64,000 bases of DNA from the NCBI GenBank assembly GCA_029962745.1, contig CM057171.1, positions 1,304,640 to 1,368,639 on the forward strand, written 5' to 3'. The notes beneath the pieces were generated by a model. It had not been told where the DNA came from, did no database searches, and saw only the letters and a list, made by a program, of their open reading frames with translations. This document shows, piece by piece, positions 11,940 through 24,300 of the stretch. How positions within the stretch are numbered: the first letter of the stretch is position 1; every line of letters starts with the position of its first letter. Position numbers and translations under genes: made by a program. Origin of the DNA: Echinometra lucunter (lineage: Eukaryota; Echinodermata; Echinoidea; Camarodonta; Echinometridae).

Positions 11940-12470
11940 TTAGATTTTAAGGAGCACTTATCGAAAAGGGAATTTCAATATTCAAAGGCGAAAAGGGGCA
12001 CTTACAATAAATTTGGACGCTCATAAGAAATAAAAATGGGCACTTGTCAGGTTTAATGGGGTGAAATGGCACTTAATAGAAAGCTAAGTGTGTACCAAAT
12101 TTCAAAAAGGGAGTAATGCCAGAATGGAAAAGGTATACATGTGCTAACTTATCAGCGAACAAAAGGGCACTATTGGGCACTTATATCGAATTTACAGGCG
12201 GAATGGGACATAATTTACTAGCCAGGAAAAGGAGCAATTCATCAGAAGTAAATTGGGGCATGTATTCGATTTCGAATGGGGAACCTGCCCAAATGGAAAG
12301 AGGGAACTTATCAGAGATGACTGTAAAGGAGAATGCACTTTTAGGACGAAAAAATGCGCAGTCAAAATCGGGCACTTATACCTTTCTATAGGGAGATTCA
12401 TTAGAAGTAACAAGGACTCACTTGTCAGAAGGGAAAAGAGCGCTATGGGGGAAAAAGAATTAATGTAAGG
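11940..12470 (+). repeat. Degenerate short tandem array
   Basis: Repeated variants of GGGCACTTAT and of AAAAGGGGCAC recur every 30-45 bases with heavy drift. Several short frames arise on both strands purely from this periodicity. Confidence 0.5.
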
Positions 12471-12544
12471 ATCACTAATCTGGTGTAAACGTGGAGCAGT
12501 TGAGGGATTTATTTAAGAAAGCTGAATTACCTGACGGGCAATGG

Positions 12545-12765
12545 CGTACTAGAGGGGGGGGGGGCTTCAAAGAAGGGGGGATTCAAAGAAACGTCGGAGC
12601 TTCCGCGCGAAAACTCCCCCCTCCCGCGAAAAAGCTCTGTATCGTGAGGGGGGGGGGGGTACCCCGGCTCGGTCGCTACACTCCCTAAGGGTTGGTCACT
12701 TCGCTCCTCGCAAAGATTGAGTCCCCCCCCCCCAATATTTTGGCTCATTACGCCACTGCTACTAT
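12545..12765 (+). repeat. G-tract dispersed repeat ending in ACGCCACTGC
   Basis: Contains GTCGGAGCTTCCGCGC, TATCGTGAGGGG, ACCCCGGCTCGGTCGCTACA, GGTTGGTC and a terminal TTTTGGCTCATTACGCC. The same series in the same orientation is found at 62285-62461. The paired modules at 9840-10350 share only the first part. Confidence 0.7.
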
Positions 12766-13424
12766 ATATATATAATTGACAGCAATTTCAAAATCATTTT
12801 ATGCAACATAATCTATACGAATGCATACATAACGCCAAGTAGCTAGCTAGTGAGTCAAAAGGAGGAGGACGAGGGGGGGGGGGGGCTGTAACGCCCTTCA
12901 CCCCGCTGTATCTTATTTCAATGAAGGGTGGTTACACGATATAATTAAGAGTATAATCAGTAGTAGCAGAAATTTGAAATGCTTGAAGAGTCTTTGTTAT
13001 CTCAAAGACATCTTGAGGCCTGTCGCTGTAAATCAAATTCAGAGTTGATTTTTGTTATTCATCATTCAAGCTCTATGACCTCGGGAAGATTATTTAAAAC
13101 TAAAAGTTCAATTCAACCGCTTGCATCAAATTGGGAATAATGATTTATTGTAAAGTAATATTCAGGCAAGAAAAGAAAGCAAAGATGAATGAAAACGTTC
13201 ATAGATATGAAATGATAGTGTTTTTAATTTAAATTTAATATTCAAATTGGTTTAATGAAGACAAAATTTCGCAGTCAGTTGCCGTATTGAGAATCTTGCA
13301 CCGAGTAAAATACACAATGCATACGAAAATCACAAAGATAAGTACAGAAAGAAATAACAATCAAACTGGTTACAAAATCACATAATATTATACGACCAAA
13401 GATGCAATTAACATCTTATTAAAT

Positions 13425-13565
13425 GGATTCAGAGAAAGTGAGTGAGAGAGAAAGAGGAAGACAGAGAAGGGGGAAAGAGAAAGACAGAGAAGGAGAGAAA
13501 GAAGGACAGAGAGGGAGAGAAGAGAAAGACAGAGAAGGAGAGAAAGACAGAGAGGGAGAGAAAAT
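13425..13565 (+). repeat. Purine-rich minisatellite (AGACAGAGA/GGAGAGAA)
   Basis: Imperfect repeats of GAGAAAGACAGAGA-type units. The frame across it is low-complexity Glu/Arg/Lys and is not a credible protein. Confidence 0.7.
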
Positions 13566-13839
13566 TTTAGATAAACGAAGAGCTGTAAAAATTCAGCGAA
13601 GGTCGAGTTTGGGATTTTAAGGGTATAATCTTCAGATTCGAAAATACGATAAACTCAATATTACGACCTTTGATTTTATATCCCGATTATATCAGTCAGT
13701 CAGGACTTGGGCGGAAATCTGTCTTGAAACATGAAGGGACACATCTGAAATTTGGAGAAGAGCTCACAGCTTGCTTTGATGTCTTCTTTACTCCAAATTT
13801 CAAAATTCGCTGAAAGGTCGGTGGGGGGGGGGGGGGGGG

Positions 13840-13998
13840 GGCCTTGGTCTTTCTCATGCTATACTTTGAATGGTATGACATGCATGTTCATCTCCTGTTT
13901 TGTTTTATGTTCCGTTTATTGTTATTATGTTCTGTTATGTTTTATAAATTGAGAATGGTCCTGAATGTTTGGATTTAAATCAACAAATTTTGAATTTG
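13840..13998 (+). mobile_element. LINE 3' end with an AATTTG-repeat tail
   Basis: A T-rich 3' UTR-like stretch ends in repeated TTGAATTTGAATTTG, the microsatellite-like tail seen on CR1/RTE-type LINEs. No coding part is retained, so the class is tentative. Confidence 0.4.
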
Positions 13999-14911
13999 AA
14001 TTTGAATTTGTGACCTAGCCGTTGTTCGGATGAGAGGGAAGCATTTTAGAAGGACTCGATAGCAATCAAATGTGTGTATTACATTGATTTAGCAAAAAGT
14101 TCAGAAAAGCTAGCTGCTCGTAGGCCTAGCCAGCACAAGGAAAGGAAGGAGTGTTGTTTATATTTCATGCAACTGACTGGCTTCACGTATTGTTGCTGGC
14201 CATGTATTTTATTGAGACAAGAGATGGCGTATGTATTTATAGGCAGAGTGGATCTATATTGGTGAAATGGTCCAGGGGCTTCAGAGTGAGTGAGAATAGT
14301 GCTTGGTTATATAGCCACTTCATGAAAGGTGGAGGTTCAAATCCCCAAGGATACATTTTCTCTCTCTCTCTCTCGTGTTCTTTTCTTGGATACATACATG
14401 TCTATGAAATCATTTAGTCGATCCCCATACTGGCATTACTCCCAATGTTTATAGAGAGACTTGTTCTTTAAGCTTTAATCTTCAGTTTTGATGTATTTAG
14501 AGAATACTGAAGGAAGAAATTTGTAACTTAAACATGAAAAAAAAGTTTAAAGTCAGTTCCTCACAAAAACATAGAAAATACAAAAATCAACACTCTTTTA
14601 GAAAATGTAAGAGAACAAAGAAGACAGAACAATTAAAAAAGAATATTTTAAGTGCATACTTTATTATACATGTACATTGCATTGTTATGTAATCAAGATG
14701 CGTAAAAACACCTGATGTCTTTTACCCTAATGAAACTGCTCTGAAGGAAGAGAATAAGGCACGGTTTTACATGAAACACTTTTTTTCAGTTTATGCAATA
14801 ACAAAAGCAATGAAATATACTACTTAAAGGAATACTGACTTTTTAGAATGAGAATGGTACAAAAAATGTGTAAACTCTTTGGTATTACACGGTCATGACG
14901 GTTCTAAGCCA

Positions 14912-15495
14912 TTAAAGGAGAATGCAAACTTGACATCAATGTGCTTCCAGTGAATAAAGAACAAGAAGAATAAACAGTGAAAGTTTGAGCAAAACTGGAC
15001 AGTCCTTTCAAGAGTTATGAACTTTGAAAGTTTAAGTAAATCCCTATTATGGGATCCTTGAATTGGCAACTTCGCCAGGATCTGTGATGTCATCGTGGAC
15101 AACTCTCCATTCAGTTTGTACACAGAATTTAACATTTTCTTTATTTTCAAGAAAAATAAAAATTCTTTTGATTTCTTGATTGAGTATGACATGGCTATAT
15201 CAATTCTGCAAGCATTTTTGGAAGAATAATATTGATTCCTGACTTGAAATTTCATGTAAATCAATTTTTTTGAAAAATTACGTACAAAATGAATTGAGAG
15301 TTGTCCATGATGACATCACAGATGCTGGCAAAGTTGCCAACTCAAGGATCCCCATAACAGGGATTTACTGAAACTGTCAAAATTCATAACTCTTGAACAG
15401 ATTGTCTGATTTTGCTCAAATTTTCAGTGTGTTCCCTTCTTGATCATCTTTATTCACTAAGAGCACACTGATGCCTGGGTTGCATTCTCCTTTAA
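14912..15495. mobile_element. Foldback MITE with TTAA at both ends
   Basis: Left end TTAAAGGAGAATGCAA and right end TTGCATTCTCCTTTAA are exact inverted complements. The arms stay similar for about 200 bp on each side (left arm GTGATGTCATCGTGGACAAC, right arm GTTGTCCATGATGACATCAC). No transposase frame is present. TTAA at both termini suggests a piggyBac-type target duplication. Confidence 0.75.
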
Positions 15496-16916
15496 CGTTT
15501 CCAGCATCATTGCACCTGGATATAATAATTGACTTACCATGTTTACATTTTGAACGAAATATAGTGATATTTTACACATCCACCGTGTAACTAAGAAACA
15601 AATTCTCTGAAAGATCAGAGACTGTGAGAGAGGAAGACATCATATTGGAATTAATTTTTATTCTAACTCCAAACAAAATGAAATATAAAAGTACTTTTAC
15701 ATAACACTTTCCCTAGAAAGGGCTAAAGTAGCTCAGGAATAAAATGCCACTAGATAAAAAATGAAATATATCTGCATCGTCACAGTGCAATGAGACTTGA
15801 CATACACAGAACTAAAAAATTTTTTAAAAGATTTATTTGCAAAGGATGAAGTAGACTATATACATAAGTAACTACTGTTAAGCTAAAGTAAAGTACTGAT
15901 TTATAGTATAATATATACACCTAAATAGAGAGCAATTAATGAATATACAAAAAAGCAGATTTAAAAAATTTCAAATTGAACTTCATGTCATCACAACAAA
16001 GCCAAGTTTTTTCATTTCACTATGATAAAGTAAAAACTAAGAGATGTATTTGGTAGTCTCTATATAAGTGTAACAACTTGAACATTGTGTATAACCTGAA
16101 CATTTTACAATCAAATATTTTTAGTCATCCTTTTCCTTGTTTAATATTTGCATATGAAAAAGAATGCATCAGACTAAGTGTATTTAGCTTTCATTTTGAG
16201 CACGGTAAGCAAAGAATATGATTATGTAATCACAATGTAAACTACAGACATTATTTCTTAGCTTAAGTATACAAATCAAACATGCAGTGAACTGATGGTC
16301 ATTTAAAAAAAAAACCCACGATGTTGGAAGAGAAGATATATACATCTGTCAAACTGACACTTTTAAAATGACAAAATACTGGGGTAATGATATACTGTGA
16401 CAATTCTTTGTAAATAGAATAAAGCATTGAAACAACAGTAAGCAATTCCAGTAGGACTTGTTACAAATAGACTAAATGTGAATACTTAGAGATAAAACAT
16501 ACATGCCGCTGTCAGGGTGCGTTGATAAAGTATGAAGGTAAGGAAGTTTTGATAAGTAAAACATTACTGGTAATGTAATTCTTAAAAGAGCCAAAAACTG
16601 CCATAAATTGCACATTCAAATGTGGTAAAGGATGGCCAGCCCTCCTCCCCCATAAAAAAACTAAATATATGATAATTATAATGGCCAAACAGAGGTTTAT
16701 TTTTTCAGAGTAGTTAGAATAGAATACAAGAGTTTTATCATGGAATACAAATTTAAATTCTGTCTTCATAGAGCACGGTTAGAAGAAATATCTGCACAAT
16801 ATTCTCATGAATGAATGAATTTGAACCCCTCACCAACAAAATATTAAAATGGTATAAAGTCAACGTGTATAAGCAAAGATTATACAGAAGGAAGGAACTT
16901 ATAACTCACTTATTAA

Positions 16917-17715
16917 ACTGGGGTGTCATTCTGAACACCGTTTTAACTGTGTTGCAAGTTCTGTTGTAACTTCTGTTGTAAGTCACCGACTTACAACACC
17001 ACTAAAACAGTCATTAATCAGTATTCTGAGAACTGTTTTAACGGTGTTGTAAGTCTTCAAAGCCACACCCACCACAGAAATATTATCCAAAAGGGAAAGT
17101 TGTTAGAGATGAGTCTAAGACGGTTCAGCCAATAAGATGGCTCCTGGGGAAGGGGCGCATGAAATGCGTGAACTTATAGTCGCGTTGCAAAGCGTGCATT
17201 AATTTGCGCTTGATTTCTTGCTTTAATTAACTGATGCGATGACGCGACAGAATTCGTTGTGCAAATCACCTATTATCTTATCGCAGATATTACCAAATTT
17301 CTCCACCCTGAGGCAAAAATTCTTTCGAAATGTTATTTTGGGAATATCAGCAAGGTTTATTGGATCTCTTTATCCCCCTCATTGCAACCAAAAACATATA
17401 TGAGTGAGAAAAATTGCCGCCATGACATACCACATACAAAGTTAAAACACCTCCCAACCTGTTTTATCTCATGAGCATGAATTGTCCAGTGGAAAGAGTT
17501 AAAACAGAAGATAAAACGGTCTTCAGAATACCGTGTTATTACATATGATGTTTTTACGCGCTTGCGCACGACTTGCGCCAGGCGTGCAAAGTTAAATGCA
17601 TGAATAAAAAGATAACGCAAAAGTTACAACATAGATAAAACGGTATTCAGAATACTGATTTGCTACAACAGACTTAAAACAGAGTTAAAACAGCCTCAGA
17701 ATACCATCCCTGGCC
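16917..17715. mobile_element. About 800 bp foldback element
   Basis: The left end GGGGTGTCATTCTGAACACC and the complement of the right end (CAGGGATGGTATTCTGAGG) are similar, and both arms continue with repeated GTTTTAACTGTGTTG-like units. The centre holds unrelated sequence without a recognisable gene. Confidence 0.6.
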
Positions 17716-18787
17716 TCTAAAATAACCAAAATAGATGAATAGATGGTTTGAATACTGAAAAATATAATACTAAAAATTATACGTATCCCTATAGTTTTCT
17801 ATCACCATACATAACTTCAAAAGAAGAATTTTCGGGAAGTACATGAAAGGCAAGGCTATGCAATATATTATACGATTTTAAATTCGGAGTAGTGAAGGAA
17901 TATGCTAACCTATTTTTTCTACAATGAAATTTCAATCCAAATTGTTTAGGAGATGAGAGAAAATGACAAATATGAGATACTTTTGTGAAATAGCATACAA
18001 AAATTTCAACAAAAAAAAGCTTGACAAAACAGGATGCTAAAGTATAAACCACAAGGATCATACTGATAGGGTGAGAAAAATGTCTCCAAAATTTGTAAAA
18101 AACAGGCCACAAAGAAAAGCTTTAAAATAGTAATACTTTAACAGCTGGGTTGAGAATGTTTTATGCATTTATATACAAGAGAACAAAAGCTGAAATTACA
18201 ACATCTCAAATACCAGATGCATTATACACAATGGCCATATATTATTCCTATAAAAGAAACAAATGACAGTTAAAAATTACACCTACAAAATGACATAATC
18301 CAGTTTGTGTTTGCCAAATCAGGAATAACATCTTTGACATCTCAAACACGCTCCAAAAATTAATGAGCATTCAGTTATGAAAAAAATTATGTTTATTTTT
18401 TGTTGAAAATGATTTCTAAAATTCTAAATCATGATAACTGTAAACAAATATTCAAGAAACTCCAAGATATAGGACCTATAAAACAAACACATATTTTCAA
18501 CACACAATTTTAACAAATTTAAATAAAAATTACCTTTTGAAATGGTTCCATAGTTCTAGATTGGTTTCAAAATAGCAATCTGCTTTAAATACCACTTTGA
18601 AAAAATGCATGAAATTTTTGTGCAAGAAGCTGCATTTAATTTTTGAATAGCAATGCATATAAGAGAACAATGTTGTAATGCGATGCTATCTCTAAAACAA
18701 GATGCCGCAAGCAGCATCTACAAGAACGAGCAACAAAGCCGAAGTGAGATACGTGTGCATTAAATTTTTTATGTTTTCTAACTTACA

Positions 18788-19081
18788 GGGGGGTGTTTCA
18801 CAAAGACTAAGATTGACTCAAATCACTCTTAACTATGGCACGCCATTCATGCCACTATTTGCTTTCACTATTGGTCTCTCAAGGGATGCACAAATCATGG
18901 TAAAAAATTTGCAGAATTTACATTTTTTGTTTGAACTATAAAAAATTGTTGATTCTGCAGATTTGTGACCATGAAGTGCAAATCCTTTGAGAGATCCATG
19001 GTAAAAGAAAATAGTGGCATGAATGGCCAGCCATAGTTAAGTGCGATTTTAGTCAATCTTAGTCTTTGTGAAACACCCCCC
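18788..19081. mobile_element. Foldback MITE (GGGGGGTGTTTCACAAAG termini)
   Basis: Inverted termini GGGGGGTGTTTCACAAAGAC and GTCTTTGTGAAACACCCCCC are exact, and the arms continue as ACTAAGATTGACT and AGTCAATCTTAGT. CAG flanks both sides. Noncoding. Confidence 0.8.
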
Positions 19082-20109
19082 AGATTTGTGAGAACGCATA
19101 AGGCTAATGCTGCACATGATCTGACTTTGTTGTTTTACACCAAAAACCATGGTGCTACGACAAATGAATTGATGAAAATCGTTTTTCGGGCTTTGTTTTG
19201 TCAGAGTAATATGGTTAGGGTTGAAATTTGATTTTATTTCCCAATTCACAAAGGAGATTTATATCATGGGTAAGTTAGTTCAAACCTCGATAAGGCAAAA
19301 AAAAAAAAAAATGTTTGTTTGCCGTAACCTGACCGACCCTTGTAAAACTTGCCGACTTTTATTTTTTTAAATTAAAATTTGACAAAAAAAAAAAAAAGAG
19401 AGAATATGCGGACCGACCCTAATTTTCATTGTTTTGCCTACATTTTTTTTTCTTTTTTACTGGCGAATGGCACGTAGAACATATTATTATCAAACATATC
19501 GTGAGCAGAGGACTCGAGTGTCTGGCGGCCAAACCTCGATCCCCATTTTATGTATCGTTCGAGTGCACGGTACGGATCTATGATATATGGAGGAGTACCT
19601 GCCGCATGCACTGAGACCACAGTACAGGATGCCCGAGTACTGCACCAGCATGTTGGGGAAAAAAAAAAAAAAAAAAAAAAAAAAAACGACTGACCGACCC
19701 TATGTTTTTTCCCTGTGCTACAGCAAACAAACATATTTTTGGGGGGCCTAAATGTGCTAAAATAAGTTTAAATAAATGCACATGGGTGCACTTAAAACAC
19801 ATAACTGGACAGGATAGCATGCATACGTATAATTCAAAAACCCAGGAGGGCGGTTCAAACCATCCCATGGTGAATTCGAGACTATGAGTTTAAGGTTAGG
19901 GTTAGGTATAAGTATAGTGTTAGGTCCAATCTAATTGAGAATTTGATTCATGTAGAATATGACTGCAGAGTGATCGGCATAGGAGCATTCATCATACAAG
20001 CAAACTATGGACTCTTGCCATTAATCTGCACGCAAAGCTTTTGCCCAGGCCGTCTTTTGATGCAGTTCATAGCATCGGGTCCACATGGCTTTTAAGCTGA
20101 TCAGTATCG

Positions 20110-21267
20110 TCAGTAGATAGTCAAGCTCATGCTACGGTTGACCTTCTTTCCAACGAGTCGAGGGTTCGACCTTGCTTTAGGAGGGTTCATGGTGCGCACT
20201 CCGTTCTGGTTGGCATTACGGGCCTCATTCAGCTCTCTGAAAAAAAGACAAACAAAGAAAAAAAAATCATTGTGAAGCCCATGTAAAGTTTTTGTAACAC
20301 TGCAACAACTTTTTGTAAAATCTCTTTAATTTTAGATGATTAAATGCAAGACATAGACAATTTTAAACTGCTGTGAAGATTTTTGAAATCATCAAAGAAA
20401 CAAAGGAGAGGTAAAAGTAGCTTATGGTGATGACACAACATATAAATTCGATGCAAACTTGTTCTTGTTAACCCATAGACGTACAGTGTCTCTTTTAGGA
20501 GACGCTTTGGCGGTATCTGCCGATCGAGAATGCTAGGCATTACACATTATACATGAGCAGAAAGAGAAAAATTCACTGAAAGTTTTGAGTCCATTCCCAT
20601 TGCAATATCTTGTTGCATTTTCGAATGAGAGCAGTTTAAATGTAACTAATCATTAAACTCCTTAAATTGGCAACGCAGTGAATATTATATAATCACCATT
20701 TCCGTGTTCAAATGGGCAGTTTCAGTTTAAATTTAGCAATCATAATTCATTTTGGTTCATGTTATATCTATATTAATTTTTTTCAAATTATGTAAGAGTG
20801 GAAAAAAAAATATTTGTTGCCAATTTGAGGATTGAAGATGATTAATTTAGACCTCTAAAAAGCCCTGTACTTCTACGGGTTAAAGGAGAGTATTAAATTA
20901 AGTTGCGTGAAACAAATTTTTTACCTAAAAAAATTATTTTCATGGGGTTCAGCAATCTTGTTACTCCTTAATGCATAATGATAATTTGGAGTTGTTTCCC
21001 GCAAATTTGACTAAAAGAAATGTATGAGGTCCAGCATAATTTGTTACATTGTGATATTACCTCAATCCGTCATACTGTAATCATAACGTAGCGGTTTATG
21101 AAAATAGTGAATTTCTAACCTGGAAAGAACTGCATTCTGGAATTTAGCAACATTAAGCTCCCTCTTGAGTTGGGTGAAGGATCGTTTGCTGTTAGGGCAT
21201 AGTAGAGGATGGTGGACAAGGGCCGATGCAGAGGGCCTCTGGGTAGGGTCAGGGTGGATCATTGACT

Positions 21268-21310
<43 letters not shown>

Positions 21311-24300
21311 AACATATTGATATGAAGTACGCTGAGCCTCAAAGTAGACATTTTACACATGCATCAAAATATCACAGATTATTTGCTTTTGGGTATGTAA
21401 AATTTCTTCATTTTAAGTGATTTCCCTGAAATTCCCCAACTTAGAAATAAATAAATAAAAATTACATTTATATAGCGCATTACATATACATTACATATCA
21501 TGAGCAGAGGACTCGAGTGTCTGGCCGCTTTACAATAAAATACATCTAAATTTATCTAAATTTATCAAATACATCTAAATTTATCAAATATACCCTAATA
21601 GCCTACCTTAATACAAATTTAATTACAAATACATCTGTCATCATATTAACTCTAATTCAAAGGAAATTATTACATATCTTATAAGCGAATTTTCAAATAA
21701 CTTAGATGACTGAAGTTTAAGTTTAATTACAGTACATAGTATACAAGAAATTTACATAATAAGGAGCTTCAAATATATAATTGAAATTTATTAAGGAATT
21801 AACTAAAGCTGGAAGAGAACAGGAACGTCTTCCTTACCAAGGGAAACTCCTTTTCCAGGTTTCCTTAAGATGTCCACGATATATATGCGAAACTTTCATG
21901 GACAATAAATCTGGATCTGTTCAAGTGTTATGGTCCAATGGATAAGTCATTGGACATTGTCGTACCAGGTACGAGATCTAATTCCCTATAACCCATTTGT
22001 AACAGAGGGTCCACATTTTGTGGTTGACCAAATAACTTCTAATGCAAAGCCCTAAAAATTGTACCACATATGTAAGTAGAAACACAACAAAAATTTCTAC
22101 ACATGTGCTCATAATGATTGCATCATTAATTGCCGTTTGATGCTGAAATTTTCTGAAAGGAAAATACGGCTTTAAGATCCTCAAATTGGCAATGCACATT
22201 GGCAGCTTTTTAATTTTTAACACACTTTTCATTAATCTATATTCATTTCAGATACAAGACATGTCATTAAAAAGATGTAGCAATAAAAGAAAAATAATGA
22301 TGCTGCCCATTTAAAGAGAAGCCCAAATAAAGTCCCTGAATCTTTGCACGTACCTGTAATAGATGTACCAGCTCCGATGAGATGTGTGATAGAGGTGGAA
22401 GATGGCCTTCTCTTATCCTATGCCAATCATCACCATTCTTAGGCAAGGGCTCCCCACCTGCTGCGATGTAAGACGTCAGGGCTAGGGCAAAGATGTCTGC
22501 TTTAGTCAGGTGAGTGTGTTCCTGTAAGAAACACAAGGTTGGGGTTTATGTTTAACACAATGCTTCCTTGGGTGTATCTACGTGTAATTATTCGAAAAGG
22601 AAATTGATAACAAATTTTCATGAAAGAGCCTTGAGAGCTTTAAGAGGACAAAACAAAACAAACAAACAAGAACAAAAAAAAAAAAAACAGTTCAGGAAAT
22701 ATGCTATCTAAACTGTTTACTGCTAAAACAAGTCTGAAATGCACTTCCTGTGCATATGCATTGCTTCAACCAATGTCCTTTTCACGTGGTCTTATTTTGG
22801 ACACTCCAGAGGATGTTGAAGGTACAAGCGTGTATTCCTTGTGTCATAATCATATATTACATGTTTTACCTTTCAACGTATATTGATCAAACTGCAGGAC
22901 GTAAGCACTAATCTTTATTAATTCATGTTTTTTTAGATACACAGACAAAAACAAAAAACAAACAAACAAAACAAAAGAACAAACACACAAAGAGGGAAAC
23001 ATTTAGTGTAGAACACACAAGCACATACTTCATTCAGCCAATTATTTGATTTTGGATTCATGTGGCTGTCTTAACCTACCTCTTGAAGAATCTCTACTGG
23101 CAAGAACCTGACATCACCTTCCTCAACCTTAGGATTAGAGATTGAAGTCACATGACCAAGGTCACCTGATACATACAAAAAGAAGACATGTGTACCAGTC
23201 AATCCATGACTCCAGACCATAGACATATAATAAATTTACTAGACGACAAGCAGCACACTCGGATATCATTACAGCAATGGCATTAGGCCCCGCCTCTTTC
23301 AGATCATTTGAAGGCCGACCTAAGCACCCGATATTGTTGCATTATTCATATCTCTTGCGTGTATCACTTTTATTATGATGCTTTGATTTAATGCGCATTT
23401 GTTGCGCATTGATTGTGCATTTAATGATTTATTGTGCATGTTTTTAGCTGATGGGCGTGATGTTTTAAAACATGCACAGACGCACGCTACTCCTAGGAAT
23501 CATCTTACAAAATGAATTATGCATTTTTGCTCATGAATATTGATGGTGCTTAGGTCAGCCTTCTAATGGATCTGGACAAAATGGCGGAGTTTTAGGGGCC
23601 TGCTCCAGATAATCCAGTTCATTCAAGGTATATTCATTTCATATCAGCAGACTCTTAAAACCATGAAACTTCACTAAATTCTCGATTGTTTCATAGTTGT
23701 ATGCCACAAAATAATTGAAAACTGCAACAATCCCTTGTGATTTGAGACATTTTTCATGTCTTGAAATCTTCTATGCTGACCCACAAAAATGCTGCACATT
23801 ATAGCTCTATGCTTGCAAGCCTCACTATGTCTGTTTTACATAATTATCCATCTAAATTGCATGGCTATTCTTAAATATTGCCTGTTCTCATTCCAAACTT
23901 TGTGGGTCTGTTTCAATAAATTCAAAACAAATAAGGCTTTGACAATAACTTGACATGAAAGTCTAATCTGACAAACAAGCAACTATTAAAGACATTGGTT
24001 AACATTGTTATGATTTTTAAATATCTCATTTTGTTATTTGAAAATGGGATAAACATGAGGGTTATAGTGTAAAAATGCCAGTCTGAAAGTTTCAGAGTAT
24101 AATATTCATGGGAAGTATTTTTAAATATTAGAAAGGTGAACCAATGTTTGAAAAATATACGAGGGTCGGTTGCACAGAACCAAACGTAAGGAGTGCGCAT
24201 GACTCAACGGACCGCACTGTGTGTATTGACGTATCACGCGGCGGAAGGCAGGTAACGGTATTTTTTAATTCGTGCAAACGGTCCTCTTAGTTCATTGTCT

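Larger units (their letters stand above)
9644..20109. other. Gene-poor intergenic region filled with repeats
   Basis: No reading frame here resembles a known protein. It contains G-tract-bearing dispersed repeats (9760-10350, 12545-12765), a polypyrimidine block (10520-10760), a roughly 280 bp tandem repeat (10890-11620), a degenerate GGGCACTT array (11940-12470), a purine-rich minisatellite (13425-13565), LINE tails and three foldback elements (14912-15495, 16917-17715, 18788-19081). 15500-16900 and 17720-18780 are AT-rich and I see nothing definite in them. The 3' UTR of Wee1 must extend into the right end, below 20110. Confidence 0.7.

Noticed and set aside
10890..12470. CRISPR-like array in the repeated segments
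   Set aside because: Repeat units drift heavily, spacers are not unique, and the context is an animal genome.
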